From assembly GCF_011067745.1 (NCBI RefSeq), contig NZ_JAAMPJ010000005.1:402965-466964 (forward strand): a DNA stretch of 64,000 nt, written 5' to 3'. This DNA comes from Lentzea alba (GTDB lineage Bacteria > Actinomycetota > Actinomycetes > Mycobacteriales > Pseudonocardiaceae). A program made the position numbers and the translations under genes. Each line of letters opens with the position of its first letter. Position 1 is the first letter of the stretch. Below the pieces are notes generated by a model that was given only the letters and a program-made list of their open reading frames with translations, was not told where the DNA came from and did not search any database. Shown here piece after piece: positions 53,026 to 61,681 of this stretch.

Positions 53026-53883
53026 GTGCGGCGCCACGTCACCGCGTACGGCTTTCTCAGTGCCGCGCTGGTCGTCTTCGCGGTGTTCTCCTGGTACCCG
53101 ATCGTGCGCGGGGTGGTCCTGAGCTTCCAGCAGGTCAACTTCGTCACGAGTCCCGACTGGGTGGGCTGGGAGAACTTCGAACGGCTCTTCGCGGACCCGC
53201 TGTTCGGGGTGGCGTGGCGCAACACGTTCTACTTCACGGTACTGGCGCTGATCATCGGTTTCGGCGTCCCGTTCCTCACCGCCGTGGTGCTCAACGAACT
53301 GCGGCACGCCAAGGGCTACTTCCGCCTCCTGGTCTACCTGCCGGTGATGTTGCCGCCGGTCGTCACGGCCCTGCTGTGGAAGTGGTTCTACGACCCGGGA
53401 CCCGGCCTGTTCAATTCCGTCCTGAGAGGACTCGGCCTGCCGACCTCCCAATGGCTGGATTCCAGCAGCACCAGCATGATCAGCCTCGTCCTGGTGATCA
53501 CGTGGGCGAACATGGGCTCGGCCACGCTGATCTACCTGGCCGCGCTGCAGACCATCCCCGGCGAGCTGTACGAGGCCGCGGACCTGGACGGCGCCGGCGT
53601 GCTCAAGAAGGTCTGGCACGTCACGATCCCGCAGACCAAGTTCGTGATCCTGATGCTGCTGCTCCTGCAAGTGGTCGCGACCATGCAGATCTTCACCGAG
53701 CCGTTCGTCATGACCGGCGGCGGCCCGGAGGAGTCCACGGTCACGGTGCTCCTCCTGCTGTACCGCTATGCCTTCTACTACAACGACTTCGGCACCGCGA
53801 GCGCGCTGAGCCTGATCCTGTTCGCGGTGCTGGGCACCTTCTCCTTCCTCTACCTGAAGATCACGAAGAAGGCCGACGGATGA
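53026..53883 (+). CDS. ABC sugar importer permease 1 (MalF-like)
   Basis: A 285-residue permease with six helices. The EAA loop reads YEAADLDGAGVLKKVWHVTIPQTK. GTG follows the stop of the binding-protein gene directly and the end overlaps the next permease (ATGA), so the operon is strictly coupled. Works with permease 2 and an external ATPase. Confidence 0.93.
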   Translation: MRRHVTAYGFLSAALVVFAVFSWYPIVRGVVLSFQQVNFVTSPDWVGWENFERLFADPLFGVAWRNTFYFTVLALIIGFGVPFLTAVVLNELRHAKGYFRLLVYLPVMLPPVVTALLWKWFYDPGPGLFNSVLRGLGLPTSQWLDSSSTSMISLVLVITWANMGSATLIYLAALQTIPGELYEAADLDGAGVLKKVWHVTIPQTKFVILMLLLLQVVATMQIFTEPFVMTGGGPEESTVTVLLLLYRYAFYYNDFGTASALSLILFAVLGTFSFLYLKITKKADG

Positions 53884-54713
53884 GGACTCTCACCAGGGGA
53901 ACCGGAAAGACCTACTGGATCGTCCTCACGATCACGCTGGTCCTGTTCACCGCGGCGTTCCTGCTCCCGCTGATCTGGGTGCTGCTCGGCGCGTTCAAAC
54001 CACCGGCGGAACTCGCGCAGCAGCCCCCGACGATCCTGCCGGCGACGTGGGAGCCCGGCGCGTACGTCGACGCGTGGAACTACATGGACCTGGGACGGTT
54101 CTTCCTCAACACGTTCGTCGTCGCGATCGGCGCGTGGGCCGTGCAGATGGCCGTGATCGTCCCGGCGGCCTACGCGCTCAGCAAGCTGAGGCCGTGGGGA
54201 GGCAACGTGGTCCTGGGCCTGATGCTGGCCACGCTGATGCTGCCGTCGACGGCTGTTCTGGTGCCGGTGTACCTCACCCTCACCGACCTCGACCTGCTCA
54301 ACAACCCGGCGGGCATCTGGCTGCCGGCCGCGGCGAACGCGCTGAACGTCTACCTGCTCAAGCGGTTCTTCGACCAGATCCCCGAAGAACTGCTGGAGGC
54401 GGCCAGGATCGACGGTGCGAACACCTGGACGACACTCACGAGAATCGTCCTGCCGATCTCGCGGCCCATCCTCGCCGTCGTCTCGATCTTCGCGGTCGTC
54501 GCGGCCTGGAAGGACTTCATCTGGCCGCTGCTCGTGTTCCCCGACCCGGCGAAGCAGACGCTCAGCGTGGCGCTGCAGCGCTTCGCCCCGGACACCCCGA
54601 TCAACCTCCTGCTCGCCGGCCTCGTGCTGGCGAGCCTGCCGATGGTGGCGCTGTTCCTGGCGTTCCAGCGGCACATCCTCGCGGGGCTCACCGCGGGCGG
54701 CGTGAAAGGCTGA
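53880..54713 (+). CDS. ABC sugar importer permease 2 (MalG-like)
   Basis: A 277-residue permease with six helices, EAA loop LLEAARIDGANTWTTLTRIVLPISRP. Overlaps permease 1 by ATGA; the GH13 gene starts 11 bases downstream. No ATPase gene follows, so MsiK-like energising from elsewhere is expected. Confidence 0.93.
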   Translation: MRTLTRGTGKTYWIVLTITLVLFTAAFLLPLIWVLLGAFKPPAELAQQPPTILPATWEPGAYVDAWNYMDLGRFFLNTFVVAIGAWAVQMAVIVPAAYALSKLRPWGGNVVLGLMLATLMLPSTAVLVPVYLTLTDLDLLNNPAGIWLPAAANALNVYLLKRFFDQIPEELLEAARIDGANTWTTLTRIVLPISRPILAVVSIFAVVAAWKDFIWPLLVFPDPAKQTLSVALQRFAPDTPINLLLAGLVLASLPMVALFLAFQRHILAGLTAGGVKG

Positions 54714-54724
54714 AAGGACTTCAG

Positions 54725-56206
54725 ATGAGTTGGTGGCGCAACGCATCCATCTACCAGGTCTACCTGCGCAGCTTCGCGGACGGCAACGGTGACGGCATCG
54801 GCGACCTGGCCGGCCTCCGCGCCAAGCTCCAGCACATCGCGAACCTCGGCTTCGACGCGATCTGGCTCAACCCGTGGTATCCGAGCCCGCTGGCCGACGG
54901 CGGCTACGACGTGGCCGACTACCGTGACGTCGAACCGGTCTTCGGATCCCTTGCCGACGCCGAGAAACTCATCGCGGACGCGCACGGGCTCGGCATCAGG
55001 ATCATCATCGACCTCGTCCCGAACCACTGCAGCGACCAGCACCCGTGGTTCCGGGACGGCCTGTGGGACCGCTTCCACGTCCGCGACGGAGAAGAGATCC
55101 CGAACGACTGGCAGTCGCGCTTCGGCGGGCCTGCGTGGAGCAAGCTCCCGGACGGACGCTGGTACCTGCACCTCTACGCCGCCGAGCAGCCGGACTTCAA
55201 CTGGGAGAACCCCGCCGTCGAGAGCGAGTTCGAGGACATCCTGCGGTTCTGGCTCGACCGCGGCGTCGACGGGTTCCGCATCGACGTGGCGGACGGCCTG
55301 GTGAAGGACTTCAGCAAACCCGACGCCGATCTCCCGTACTCCGACCAGGACGGCGTGCACGAGATCTACCGCAAGTGGCGCAAGATCGTGGGCGAGTACG
55401 ACGGCGAACGCATCCTCGTCGGCGAGATGTGGCTGCCGGACCCCGTCCGGTTCGCCAGGTATCTCAGGCAGGACGAGATGCACAGCGCGTTCAACTTCGA
55501 CTTCCTCTGCTGCCCGTGGAACGCCCAGGAGCTGCGCAGCGTCGTCGACAGCACGCTGGCCGCACACGAACCCGTTGGCGCGCCACCGACCTGGGTGCTG
55601 TCCAATCACGACGTCACGCGGCACGTGACCCGGTACGGCCGGGAGAAGACGGGATTCTCCTTCGCGGACCGGCAACACGGCGCCCCGACCGACTTCGAGA
55701 TCGGCACCCGCAGGGCCCGTGCGGCGATCATGCTCACGGCCGCGCTGCCCGGTGGCGTGTACGTCTACCAGGGTGAGGAACTGGGACTCTGGGAGGTCGA
55801 GGACCTGCCGGACGAGCTGCGCGAGGACCCGGTGTGGCACCGCTCCGGCTTCACCGACCGGGGCCGTGACGGCTGCCGCGTGCCACTCCCCTGGTCCGCC
55901 GAGGACGGTCCGAGCTGGTTGCCGCGGCCCGAGAACTGGCAGGACTTCTCGGTCGAGGCGCAGACCGGCGATCCTGAATCGATGCTCGAGCTGTACCGGC
56001 GGGTGTTCGCGCGGCGGCGCGCGATCGACGGCGAGCTGGAGTGGCTCGATCTCGGGCCGGACGTGCTGGCGTTCACCCGCGGCAGCCACACCTGTGTGGT
56101 CAACCTGTCGAACGCTCCGATCGACCTGCCCGGCCTGCCGGCGTTGACGAGCGTCCCGCTGGTCAACGGTCAACTGCCCGCTGACGCCGCTGCGTGGTTG
56201 GGCTAG
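54725..56206 (+). CDS. GH13 alpha-glucosidase-type enzyme
   Basis: A 493-residue cytoplasmic alpha-amylase-family enzyme (oligo-1,6-glucosidase/alpha-glucosidase subgroup). Conserved regions: IIIDLVPNHCS (96-103), GFRIDVAD with nucleophile D187, VGEMW with acid E234 and LSNHD with D296. QPDFNW fits the GH13_23/30 type group. The gene is short compared with the ~540-570 residues common for the group, mostly in the C-terminal domain. It would cleave the imported sugar. Confidence 0.93.
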   Translation: MSWWRNASIYQVYLRSFADGNGDGIGDLAGLRAKLQHIANLGFDAIWLNPWYPSPLADGGYDVADYRDVEPVFGSLADAEKLIADAHGLGIRIIIDLVPNHCSDQHPWFRDGLWDRFHVRDGEEIPNDWQSRFGGPAWSKLPDGRWYLHLYAAEQPDFNWENPAVESEFEDILRFWLDRGVDGFRIDVADGLVKDFSKPDADLPYSDQDGVHEIYRKWRKIVGEYDGERILVGEMWLPDPVRFARYLRQDEMHSAFNFDFLCCPWNAQELRSVVDSTLAAHEPVGAPPTWVLSNHDVTRHVTRYGREKTGFSFADRQHGAPTDFEIGTRRARAAIMLTAALPGGVYVYQGEELGLWEVEDLPDELREDPVWHRSGFTDRGRDGCRVPLPWSAEDGPSWLPRPENWQDFSVEAQTGDPESMLELYRRVFARRRAIDGELEWLDLGPDVLAFTRGSHTCVVNLSNAPIDLPGLPALTSVPLVNGQLPADAAAWLG

Positions 56207-56244
56207 AAACGGGCCATTCGGATTGTTCATTCGGGCATGCCCGG

Positions 56245-56271
56245 AAGCCGCGCCCCAGGTGGGCGCGGCTT
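56245..56271. terminator. 11-bp hairpin after GH13 operon
   Basis: AAGCCGCGCCC (56245-56255) pairs with 56261-56271 with a 5-base loop, 38 bases past the GH13 stop. A CGGGCATGCCCG palindrome lies just before it (56232-56243). The following 130 bases to the DeoR start hold a GGTTAACC palindrome (56378-56385) and no gene. Confidence 0.75.
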
Positions 56272-56400
56272 TCGTCGTGTGAACCGGGCAAAAATCGGGC
56301 AGCATCTCATTTAGTTGTGGTGGCGGCCACAGTGTGCTGAGGGTGTTTCATCTAGGCACAGCCCGAACGGGCAACATGGTTAACCGAGTGGGCAGGTGAC

Positions 56401-57162
56401 ATGCGAGCCGAGGAACGCAAACGGCGCATCCTGGCCAGGGCCCGCGCCGACGGTCGCGTCGACGTGGTGGAGATGGCGCAGGAGCTGCGCGTCGCCCCTG
56501 AAACGGTCAGGCGCGACCTGCGCGTGCTCGACGAACACGGTCTGGTCCGTCGCACGCACGGCGGTGGTGTCCCGGTCGAGAGCGCCGGCTTCGAGACCGG
56601 GCTCCGGTTCCGCGCCGGGTCGCACGTGCCGGAGAAGCGGCGCATCGCGAAGGCCGCGGCCGAACGGATCGACGACGCCGAGACGGTGTTCATCGACGAG
56701 GGCTACACGCCGCAACTCGTCGCGGAGGCGTTGCCCACCACCAATCCGCTCACGATCATCACCGCGTCGCTGCCGACCGCGGCGGCGATGTCCGAGCACC
56801 CGTCCTGCACGGTTCTGCTGCTGGGTGGGAGGGTTCGCGGGCACACCCTGGCCACGGTGGATCACTGGACCACCCGGATGCTGGGCGAGATGGTGATCGA
56901 CCTCGCCTACATCGGTGCCAACGGCATCTCCCGCGAGCACGGCCTGACGACGCCCGACCCCGCCGTCGGCGCGGTGAAGGCCAAAGCGCTCAGCTCGTCC
57001 CGGCGGAAGATCTTCGTCGGCACGCACACCAAGTTCGGCGTCTCCAGCTTCCACCGGTTCGCCGAGGTCACGGACCTGGAAGCGATCGTCACCGACAGCG
57101 GCCTCTCCGCCCACGAGGCGCACCGCTACACCCTCCTCGGCCCCAAGGTCATCCGCGCCTGA
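56401..57162 (+). CDS. DeoR/GlpR family transcriptional regulator
   Basis: A 253-residue regulator: HTH at 1-55 (RAEERKRRILARARADGRVDVVEMAQELRVAPETVRRDLRVLDEHGLVRRTHGG) and the DeoR C-terminal sugar-phosphate isomerase-like domain (DDAETVFIDEGYT; LLLGGRVRGHTLATV; AYIGANGISREHGLTTPD; GTHTKFG). It probably senses a sugar phosphate and controls the following polyol importer operon. Confidence 0.93.
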   Translation: MRAEERKRRILARARADGRVDVVEMAQELRVAPETVRRDLRVLDEHGLVRRTHGGGVPVESAGFETGLRFRAGSHVPEKRRIAKAAAERIDDAETVFIDEGYTPQLVAEALPTTNPLTIITASLPTAAAMSEHPSCTVLLLGGRVRGHTLATVDHWTTRMLGEMVIDLAYIGANGISREHGLTTPDPAVGAVKAKALSSSRRKIFVGTHTKFGVSSFHRFAEVTDLEAIVTDSGLSAHEAHRYTLLGPKVIRA

Positions 57163-57221
57163 GGTTGATGAGGGGAGCTTTCATAAACCTGAGGTTTATG
57201 AAAGCTCCCCTCATCAACCTC
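57161..57221. repeat. Palindrome copy 2 (29-bp arms, includes the identical 51-bp core)
   Basis: Bases 57161-57189 pair exactly with 57193-57221 around TGA. The core 57166-57216 is identical to copy 1 at 18666-18716. The element begins in the stop codon (57160-57162) of the DeoR gene and lies between it and the binding-protein gene. The arms are longer here because flanking bases are complementary too. Confidence 0.85.
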
Positions 57222-57267
57222 CCCTTCCCCTCTTCAGCGCGCCCAAAAGTTCGCGAAAGGAAAGACG

Positions 57268-58605
57268 ATGTTGTCTATCCGCACACTCGGAGCCGCTACC
57301 GCCGTGTTGCTGCTTGCTTCCGCCTGCGCGGGCGCTGGAGGTGGTGGGGGCAGCGGTTCGGACTCGGTGAACGTCCTGATGGTGAACAACCCGCAGATGC
57401 AGGACCTGCAGAAGCTCACCGCGGACAACTTCACCAAGGACACCGGTATCAAGGTGAACTTCACCGTGCTGCCCGAGAACGACGTCCGCGACAAGATCAG
57501 CCAGGACTTCTCCAGCCAGGCCGGGCAGTACGACGTGGCGACGATCTCCAACTACGAGACGCCGATGTACGCCAAGAACGGCTGGCTCGCGGCGATGGAC
57601 GACTTCGTGGCCAAGGACAGCGCGTTCGACCAGGCCGACATCCTCCCGCCGATCAAGCAGTCGCTGACCGCCGCGGACGGCAAGGTGTACGCGCAGCCGT
57701 TCTACGGTGAGTCGTCGTTCCTCATGTACCGCAAGGACATCTTCGAGGCCAAGGGCGTCACGCTGCCGGACAAGCCGACCTGGCAGCAGGTCGCCGAGGC
57801 CGCCGCGAAGGTCGCCACGCCGGAGGTCCGCGGCATCTGCCTGCGCGGTCAGCCGGGCTGGGGCCAGGTCATGGCGCCGCTGACGACGGTCGTGAACACC
57901 TTCGGTGGCACGTGGTTCACCAAGGACTGGCAGGCGCAGGTCAACGCGCCGGAGTTCAAGGAGGCCACCAAGTTCTACGTCGACCTCGTGCGCAACTACG
58001 GCGAAGCGGGCGCTCCGCAGGCCGGGTTCGCCGAGTGCCTGAACAACATGACGCAGGGCAAGGTCGCGATGTGGTACGACGCCACGGTTGCCGCCGGTCT
58101 GCTGGAGGCCAACGACTCGCCGGTCAAGGGCAAGCTCGGCTTCACCCAGGCGCCGGTCGTGAAGACCGACTCGTCCGGCTGGCTCTACACCTGGGCGTTC
58201 GGCATCCAGAAGGCGTCGAAGAAGCAGGACGCGGCCTGGAAGTTCATCTCGTGGGCGTCCGGCAAGGGCTACGAGGAGCTCGTCGGCAAGAACCTCGGCT
58301 GGTCCAAGGTGCCGGACGGCAAGCGTTCGTCGACCTACCAGCGCGCAGAGTACAAGCAGTCCTCGGGCACGTTCTCCGCACAGGCAGAAGCCGCGATCAA
58401 GGGCGCCAAGCCGCTCGACCCCGGTGTGCAGCCGCGGCCGGCGCCGGGCATCCAGTTCGTCGGCATCCCCGAGTTCACCGACCTGGGAACGCAGGTGTCG
58501 CAGCAGATCAGCTCGGCGATCGCGGGCGCGGTGACGGTGGACGACGCACTGAACAACGGTCAGGGGCTCGCGGAGAAGGTCGCTGCCAAGTACAAGGGGC
58601 AGTGA
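57268..58605 (+). CDS. ABC polyol/sugar importer, solute-binding lipoprotein
   Basis: A 445-residue lipoprotein with lipobox LLASAC-A (cysteine ~19) and a family 1 binding domain. VYAQPFYGESSFLMYRKDIFEAKGV and MTQGKVAMWYDATVAAGLLE resemble SmoE/mannitol-sorbitol-type binding proteins. CGAAAGGAAAG upstream. First gene of a five-part operon with two permeases and a dehydrogenase. Confidence 0.92.
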   Translation: MLSIRTLGAATAVLLLASACAGAGGGGGSGSDSVNVLMVNNPQMQDLQKLTADNFTKDTGIKVNFTVLPENDVRDKISQDFSSQAGQYDVATISNYETPMYAKNGWLAAMDDFVAKDSAFDQADILPPIKQSLTAADGKVYAQPFYGESSFLMYRKDIFEAKGVTLPDKPTWQQVAEAAAKVATPEVRGICLRGQPGWGQVMAPLTTVVNTFGGTWFTKDWQAQVNAPEFKEATKFYVDLVRNYGEAGAPQAGFAECLNNMTQGKVAMWYDATVAAGLLEANDSPVKGKLGFTQAPVVKTDSSGWLYTWAFGIQKASKKQDAAWKFISWASGKGYEELVGKNLGWSKVPDGKRSSTYQRAEYKQSSGTFSAQAEAAIKGAKPLDPGVQPRPAPGIQFVGIPEFTDLGTQVSQQISSAIAGAVTVDDALNNGQGLAEKVAAKYKGQ

Positions 58606-58606
58606 G

Positions 58607-59539
58607 ATGGCTGTTCTGACGCGTCAGGAGCGGTCGGTCGTGGACCGACCGCCTCCCGTCCCCCGCAAGACGTATCCGAAGTGGGCGAGGCGGGCGCCGT
58701 TGTTGCCCGCGCTCATCTTCCTGATCGTCGTGACGCAGCTGCCGTTCGTGGCGACGCTGGTCATCTCGTTCATGAAGTGGAACTCGCTCGATCCCACCAA
58801 CCGCGGGTTCGCCGGGTTCGACAACTACGTCAACGTGTTCACCGACCCGGATCTGCGCTCGTCGATCGTGAACACCATCGTGCTGACGGCGTCCGTGGTG
58901 CTGATCAGCCTGGTGCTGGGTCTCGGGCTGGCGTTGTTGCTGGACAAGAAGTTCCGGGGTCGCGGGTTCGTCCGGACGATGCTGATCGCGCCGTTCCTCG
59001 TGGTTCCGGTGGCGGCGGCGCTGATCTGGAAGCACGTGCTCTACAACCCGGAGTACGGCCTGTTCAACGGAATCCTGAACTGGCTGGGCTTCGACGCCCA
59101 GCCGGACTGGATCAGCTCGATGCCGATGTCCGCCGTGGTGCTGTCGCTGGTGTGGCAGTGGACGCCGTTCATGATGTTGATCCTGCTGGCCGGGTTGCAG
59201 TCGAAGCCCGTCGAACCCGTCGAGGCGGCGCGGATCGACGGCGCGTCACCGTTCCAGATCTTCCGGTACCTGACGTTCCCGCACCTGCGGCAGTACCTGG
59301 AGCTCGGCGGGCTGCTCGGGTCGATCTACATCGTGCAGAACTTCGACGCGGTCTTCACGATCACGTCCGGTGGTCTGGGCACGGCGAACCTGCCGTACAT
59401 GATCTACCAGACCTTCTACCAGGCCCACGAGTACGGCGAGGCGTCCGCGGCCGGCGTGATCGTGGTGGCCGGGTCGATCGCCATCGCGACGTTCGCGTTG
59501 CGCGTGGTGTCCTCGCTGTTCAAGGAGGAGGCGCGATGA
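58607..59539 (+). CDS. ABC polyol/sugar importer permease 1
   Basis: A 310-residue six-helix permease, EAA loop VEAARIDGASPFQIFRYLTFPHLR. The long cytoplasmic N terminus (~45 residues, proline-rich) is typical of SmoF-like permeases. One base after the binding-protein gene; overlaps permease 2 (ATGA). Confidence 0.93.
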   Translation: MAVLTRQERSVVDRPPPVPRKTYPKWARRAPLLPALIFLIVVTQLPFVATLVISFMKWNSLDPTNRGFAGFDNYVNVFTDPDLRSSIVNTIVLTASVVLISLVLGLGLALLLDKKFRGRGFVRTMLIAPFLVVPVAAALIWKHVLYNPEYGLFNGILNWLGFDAQPDWISSMPMSAVVLSLVWQWTPFMMLILLAGLQSKPVEPVEAARIDGASPFQIFRYLTFPHLRQYLELGGLLGSIYIVQNFDAVFTITSGGLGTANLPYMIYQTFYQAHEYGEASAAGVIVVAGSIAIATFALRVVSSLFKEEAR

Positions 59540-60351
59540 GGCAGACCTGGGGTGGCCGGATCTGGGGTCTGCTCGCCTGGATCTCCGGTCTCGTGTTCTT
59601 CGCGCCGGTGGCGTGGATGTTCCTGACCTCGCTGCACAGCGAGACGGACGCGGCCACGAACCCGCCTTCGCTCGCGGCGCCGCTGACGATGGACGGGTAC
59701 GCCGAGTTCTTCGACGGGGGCGCGTGGCCGCCGTTGCTCAACTCGTTCTCCGCGTCGATCGGGTCGACGATCATCGTGCTGCTGCTGGCGATTCCGGCCG
59801 CGTACGCGTTGTCGATCAAGCCGGTCGAGAAGTGGACCGACGTCCTGTTCTTCTTCCTGTCCACCAAGATGATGCCGGTCGTCGCGGCGCTGCTGCCGAT
59901 CTACCTGATCGCGCAGTTCGCCGGGATGCTCGACAACATCTCGTTCCTGACGTTGCTGTACTGCTCGATGAACCTGCCGATCGCGGTGTGGCTGATGCGG
60001 TCGTTCCTGTCGGAGGTGCCGCGCGAGATCCTCGAGGCGGCGTCGATCGACGGCGCCGGGCTGATCACGATCCTGCGCCGGGTGGTGGCGCCGATCGCGA
60101 TGCCCGGGATCGCGGCGACGGCGTTGATCTGCTTCATCTTCAGCTGGAACGAGCTGTTGTTCGCGCGGGTGCTGACCGGTGTCGTCGCCGGTACCGCGCC
60201 CGTGTACCTGACCGGGTTCGTGACGTCGCAGGGGCTGTTCCTGGCCAAGGTCTGCGCCGCGGCGGTCGTGGTTTCTCTGCCGGTGCTCATCGCCGGGTTC
60301 GCCGCCCAGGACAAGTTGGTCCAGGGCCTGTCGTTGGGAGCGGTCAAGTGA
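59536..60351 (+). CDS. ABC polyol/sugar importer permease 2
   Basis: A 271-residue six-helix permease with EAA loop ILEAASIDGAGLITILRRVVAPIAMPG. GTGA overlap with the dehydrogenase gene. As with the first importer, no ATPase is linked. Confidence 0.93.
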   Translation: MRQTWGGRIWGLLAWISGLVFFAPVAWMFLTSLHSETDAATNPPSLAAPLTMDGYAEFFDGGAWPPLLNSFSASIGSTIIVLLLAIPAAYALSIKPVEKWTDVLFFFLSTKMMPVVAALLPIYLIAQFAGMLDNISFLTLLYCSMNLPIAVWLMRSFLSEVPREILEAASIDGAGLITILRRVVAPIAMPGIAATALICFIFSWNELLFARVLTGVVAGTAPVYLTGFVTSQGLFLAKVCAAAVVVSLPVLIAGFAAQDKLVQGLSLGAVK

Positions 60352-61337
60352 AAGCAGCGGTCATCACCGGCGTCGGGTCCGTCGAAGTGACCACTGTGGA
60401 CGATCCTTCGTGCGGGCCGCGTTCCGTGGTCGTGGATGTGGCAGCCTGCGGGTTGTGCGGGACCGACCTGCACATCCTGCAGGGCGAGTTCGCGCCGACG
60501 CTGCCGGTCGTGCCGGGGCACGAGTTCGCCGGCACGATCGTGGAGATCGGGTCGCAGGTCACCGAACTGTCCGTCGGTGACCGGGTGGCGGTGGACCCGT
60601 CGTTGTACTGCTACGAGTGCCGGATGTGCCGTGCCGGCAAGAACAACCTGTGCGAACGGTGGGCCGCTATCGGGGTGACCACTTCCGGTGGCGCGGCCGA
60701 GTACGCGGTGGCGCCGGTGGCGAACTGCGTCCGGTTGCCGGACCACGTGCGGACCGAGGACGCGGCGTTGATCGAACCGCTGTCGTGCGCGGTGCGCGGG
60801 TACGACGTGTTGCGCGCGTCCATGGCCTCGCGGGTGCTGATCTACGGCTCCGGGACCATGGGGCTGATGATGTTGCAGCTCGGGAAGCTGACCGGGGCGT
60901 CGTCGATCGAGGTCGTGGACCTCAACGCGGAGCGGCTGGAGACGGCGGTCAAGCTGGGCGTCAGCGCGGTGGCGGGGTCGGCGGACGAGCTGGACCGGCC
61001 GGAGGGCTGGGACGTCGTCATCGACGCCACCGGCAACGAGAAGGCCATCCAGGACGGGCTCGGGCGGGTCGCGAAGGGCGGGACTTTCCTCCAGTTCGGC
61101 GTGTCCGACTACTCGGCGCGGGTGACCATCGAGCCGTACAGGATCTACAACCAGGAGATCACCATCACCGGCTCGATGGCGGTGCTGCACTCGTTCGAAC
61201 GCGCGGCGGATCTCTTCGCGACCGGAGTGCTCGACCCCGCGATCTTCATCAGTGACAGGGTGCCGCTGGACGACTACGCGGGGGCGTTGGACCAGTTCAA
61301 GGCGGGCAAGGGGCGCAAGATCCAGGTCCTGCCGTGA
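60348..61337 (+). CDS. Zinc-dependent alcohol/polyol dehydrogenase (MDR family)
   Basis: A 329-residue medium-chain dehydrogenase. Catalytic zinc ligands: cysteine in AACGLCGTDLH, GHEFAG; the structural-zinc lobe has cysteines CYECRMCRAGKNNLCE. The Rossmann motif is YGSGTMGLMMLQLG. Sorbitol/xylitol/mannitol-type dehydrogenases look like this, fitting the polyol importer it is coupled to. It would oxidise the imported polyol to a ketose. Confidence 0.93.
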   Translation: MKAAVITGVGSVEVTTVDDPSCGPRSVVVDVAACGLCGTDLHILQGEFAPTLPVVPGHEFAGTIVEIGSQVTELSVGDRVAVDPSLYCYECRMCRAGKNNLCERWAAIGVTTSGGAAEYAVAPVANCVRLPDHVRTEDAALIEPLSCAVRGYDVLRASMASRVLIYGSGTMGLMMLQLGKLTGASSIEVVDLNAERLETAVKLGVSAVAGSADELDRPEGWDVVIDATGNEKAIQDGLGRVAKGGTFLQFGVSDYSARVTIEPYRIYNQEITITGSMAVLHSFERAADLFATGVLDPAIFISDRVPLDDYAGALDQFKAGKGRKIQVLP

Positions 61338-61375
61338 TCTTGGCCTGAACTGATCGAAAAGGATCGTGGGCACTC

Positions 61376-61681
61376 GTGTATCCAGACGAGTGCCTGCGAC
61401 TCCTTCCAGACATGTCGAAGTCCGGGCAGAAAGTGGTACCGCCGTACTTTTCGCACATGTCCGACGAAGAGCTCCTCGCCTGGTACGCGGAGCTTCAGGC
61501 GCGCGCGATGAACGCGCCGCCTGGGGACGTCGATTTCGACCACGCCCACGAACCCGCCAGACCGATGACCGTTGAGGACTTGCGGCACCGGATCATGACG
61601 TTCCAGGGCTGGCCTGGAGGCATCTCCACGCTCGACGCCGGTTCGCCGTTTCACAACCTGTGGCACTGGCTCAGCGACTGA
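61376..61681 (+). CDS. Hypothetical protein, 101 residues
   Basis: A 101-residue soluble protein with an acidic first half (HMSDEELLAWYAELQARAM) and an aromatic C terminus (FHNLWHWLSD). No family recognised. GTG 61376 is close to the dehydrogenase stop (38 bases). The last 22 bases overlap the histidine kinase start, which suggests translational coupling; the frame has ordinary GC-skewed codon use. Confidence 0.55.
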   Translation: MYPDECLRLLPDMSKSGQKVVPPYFSHMSDEELLAWYAELQARAMNAPPGDVDFDHAHEPARPMTVEDLRHRIMTFQGWPGGISTLDAGSPFHNLWHWLSD

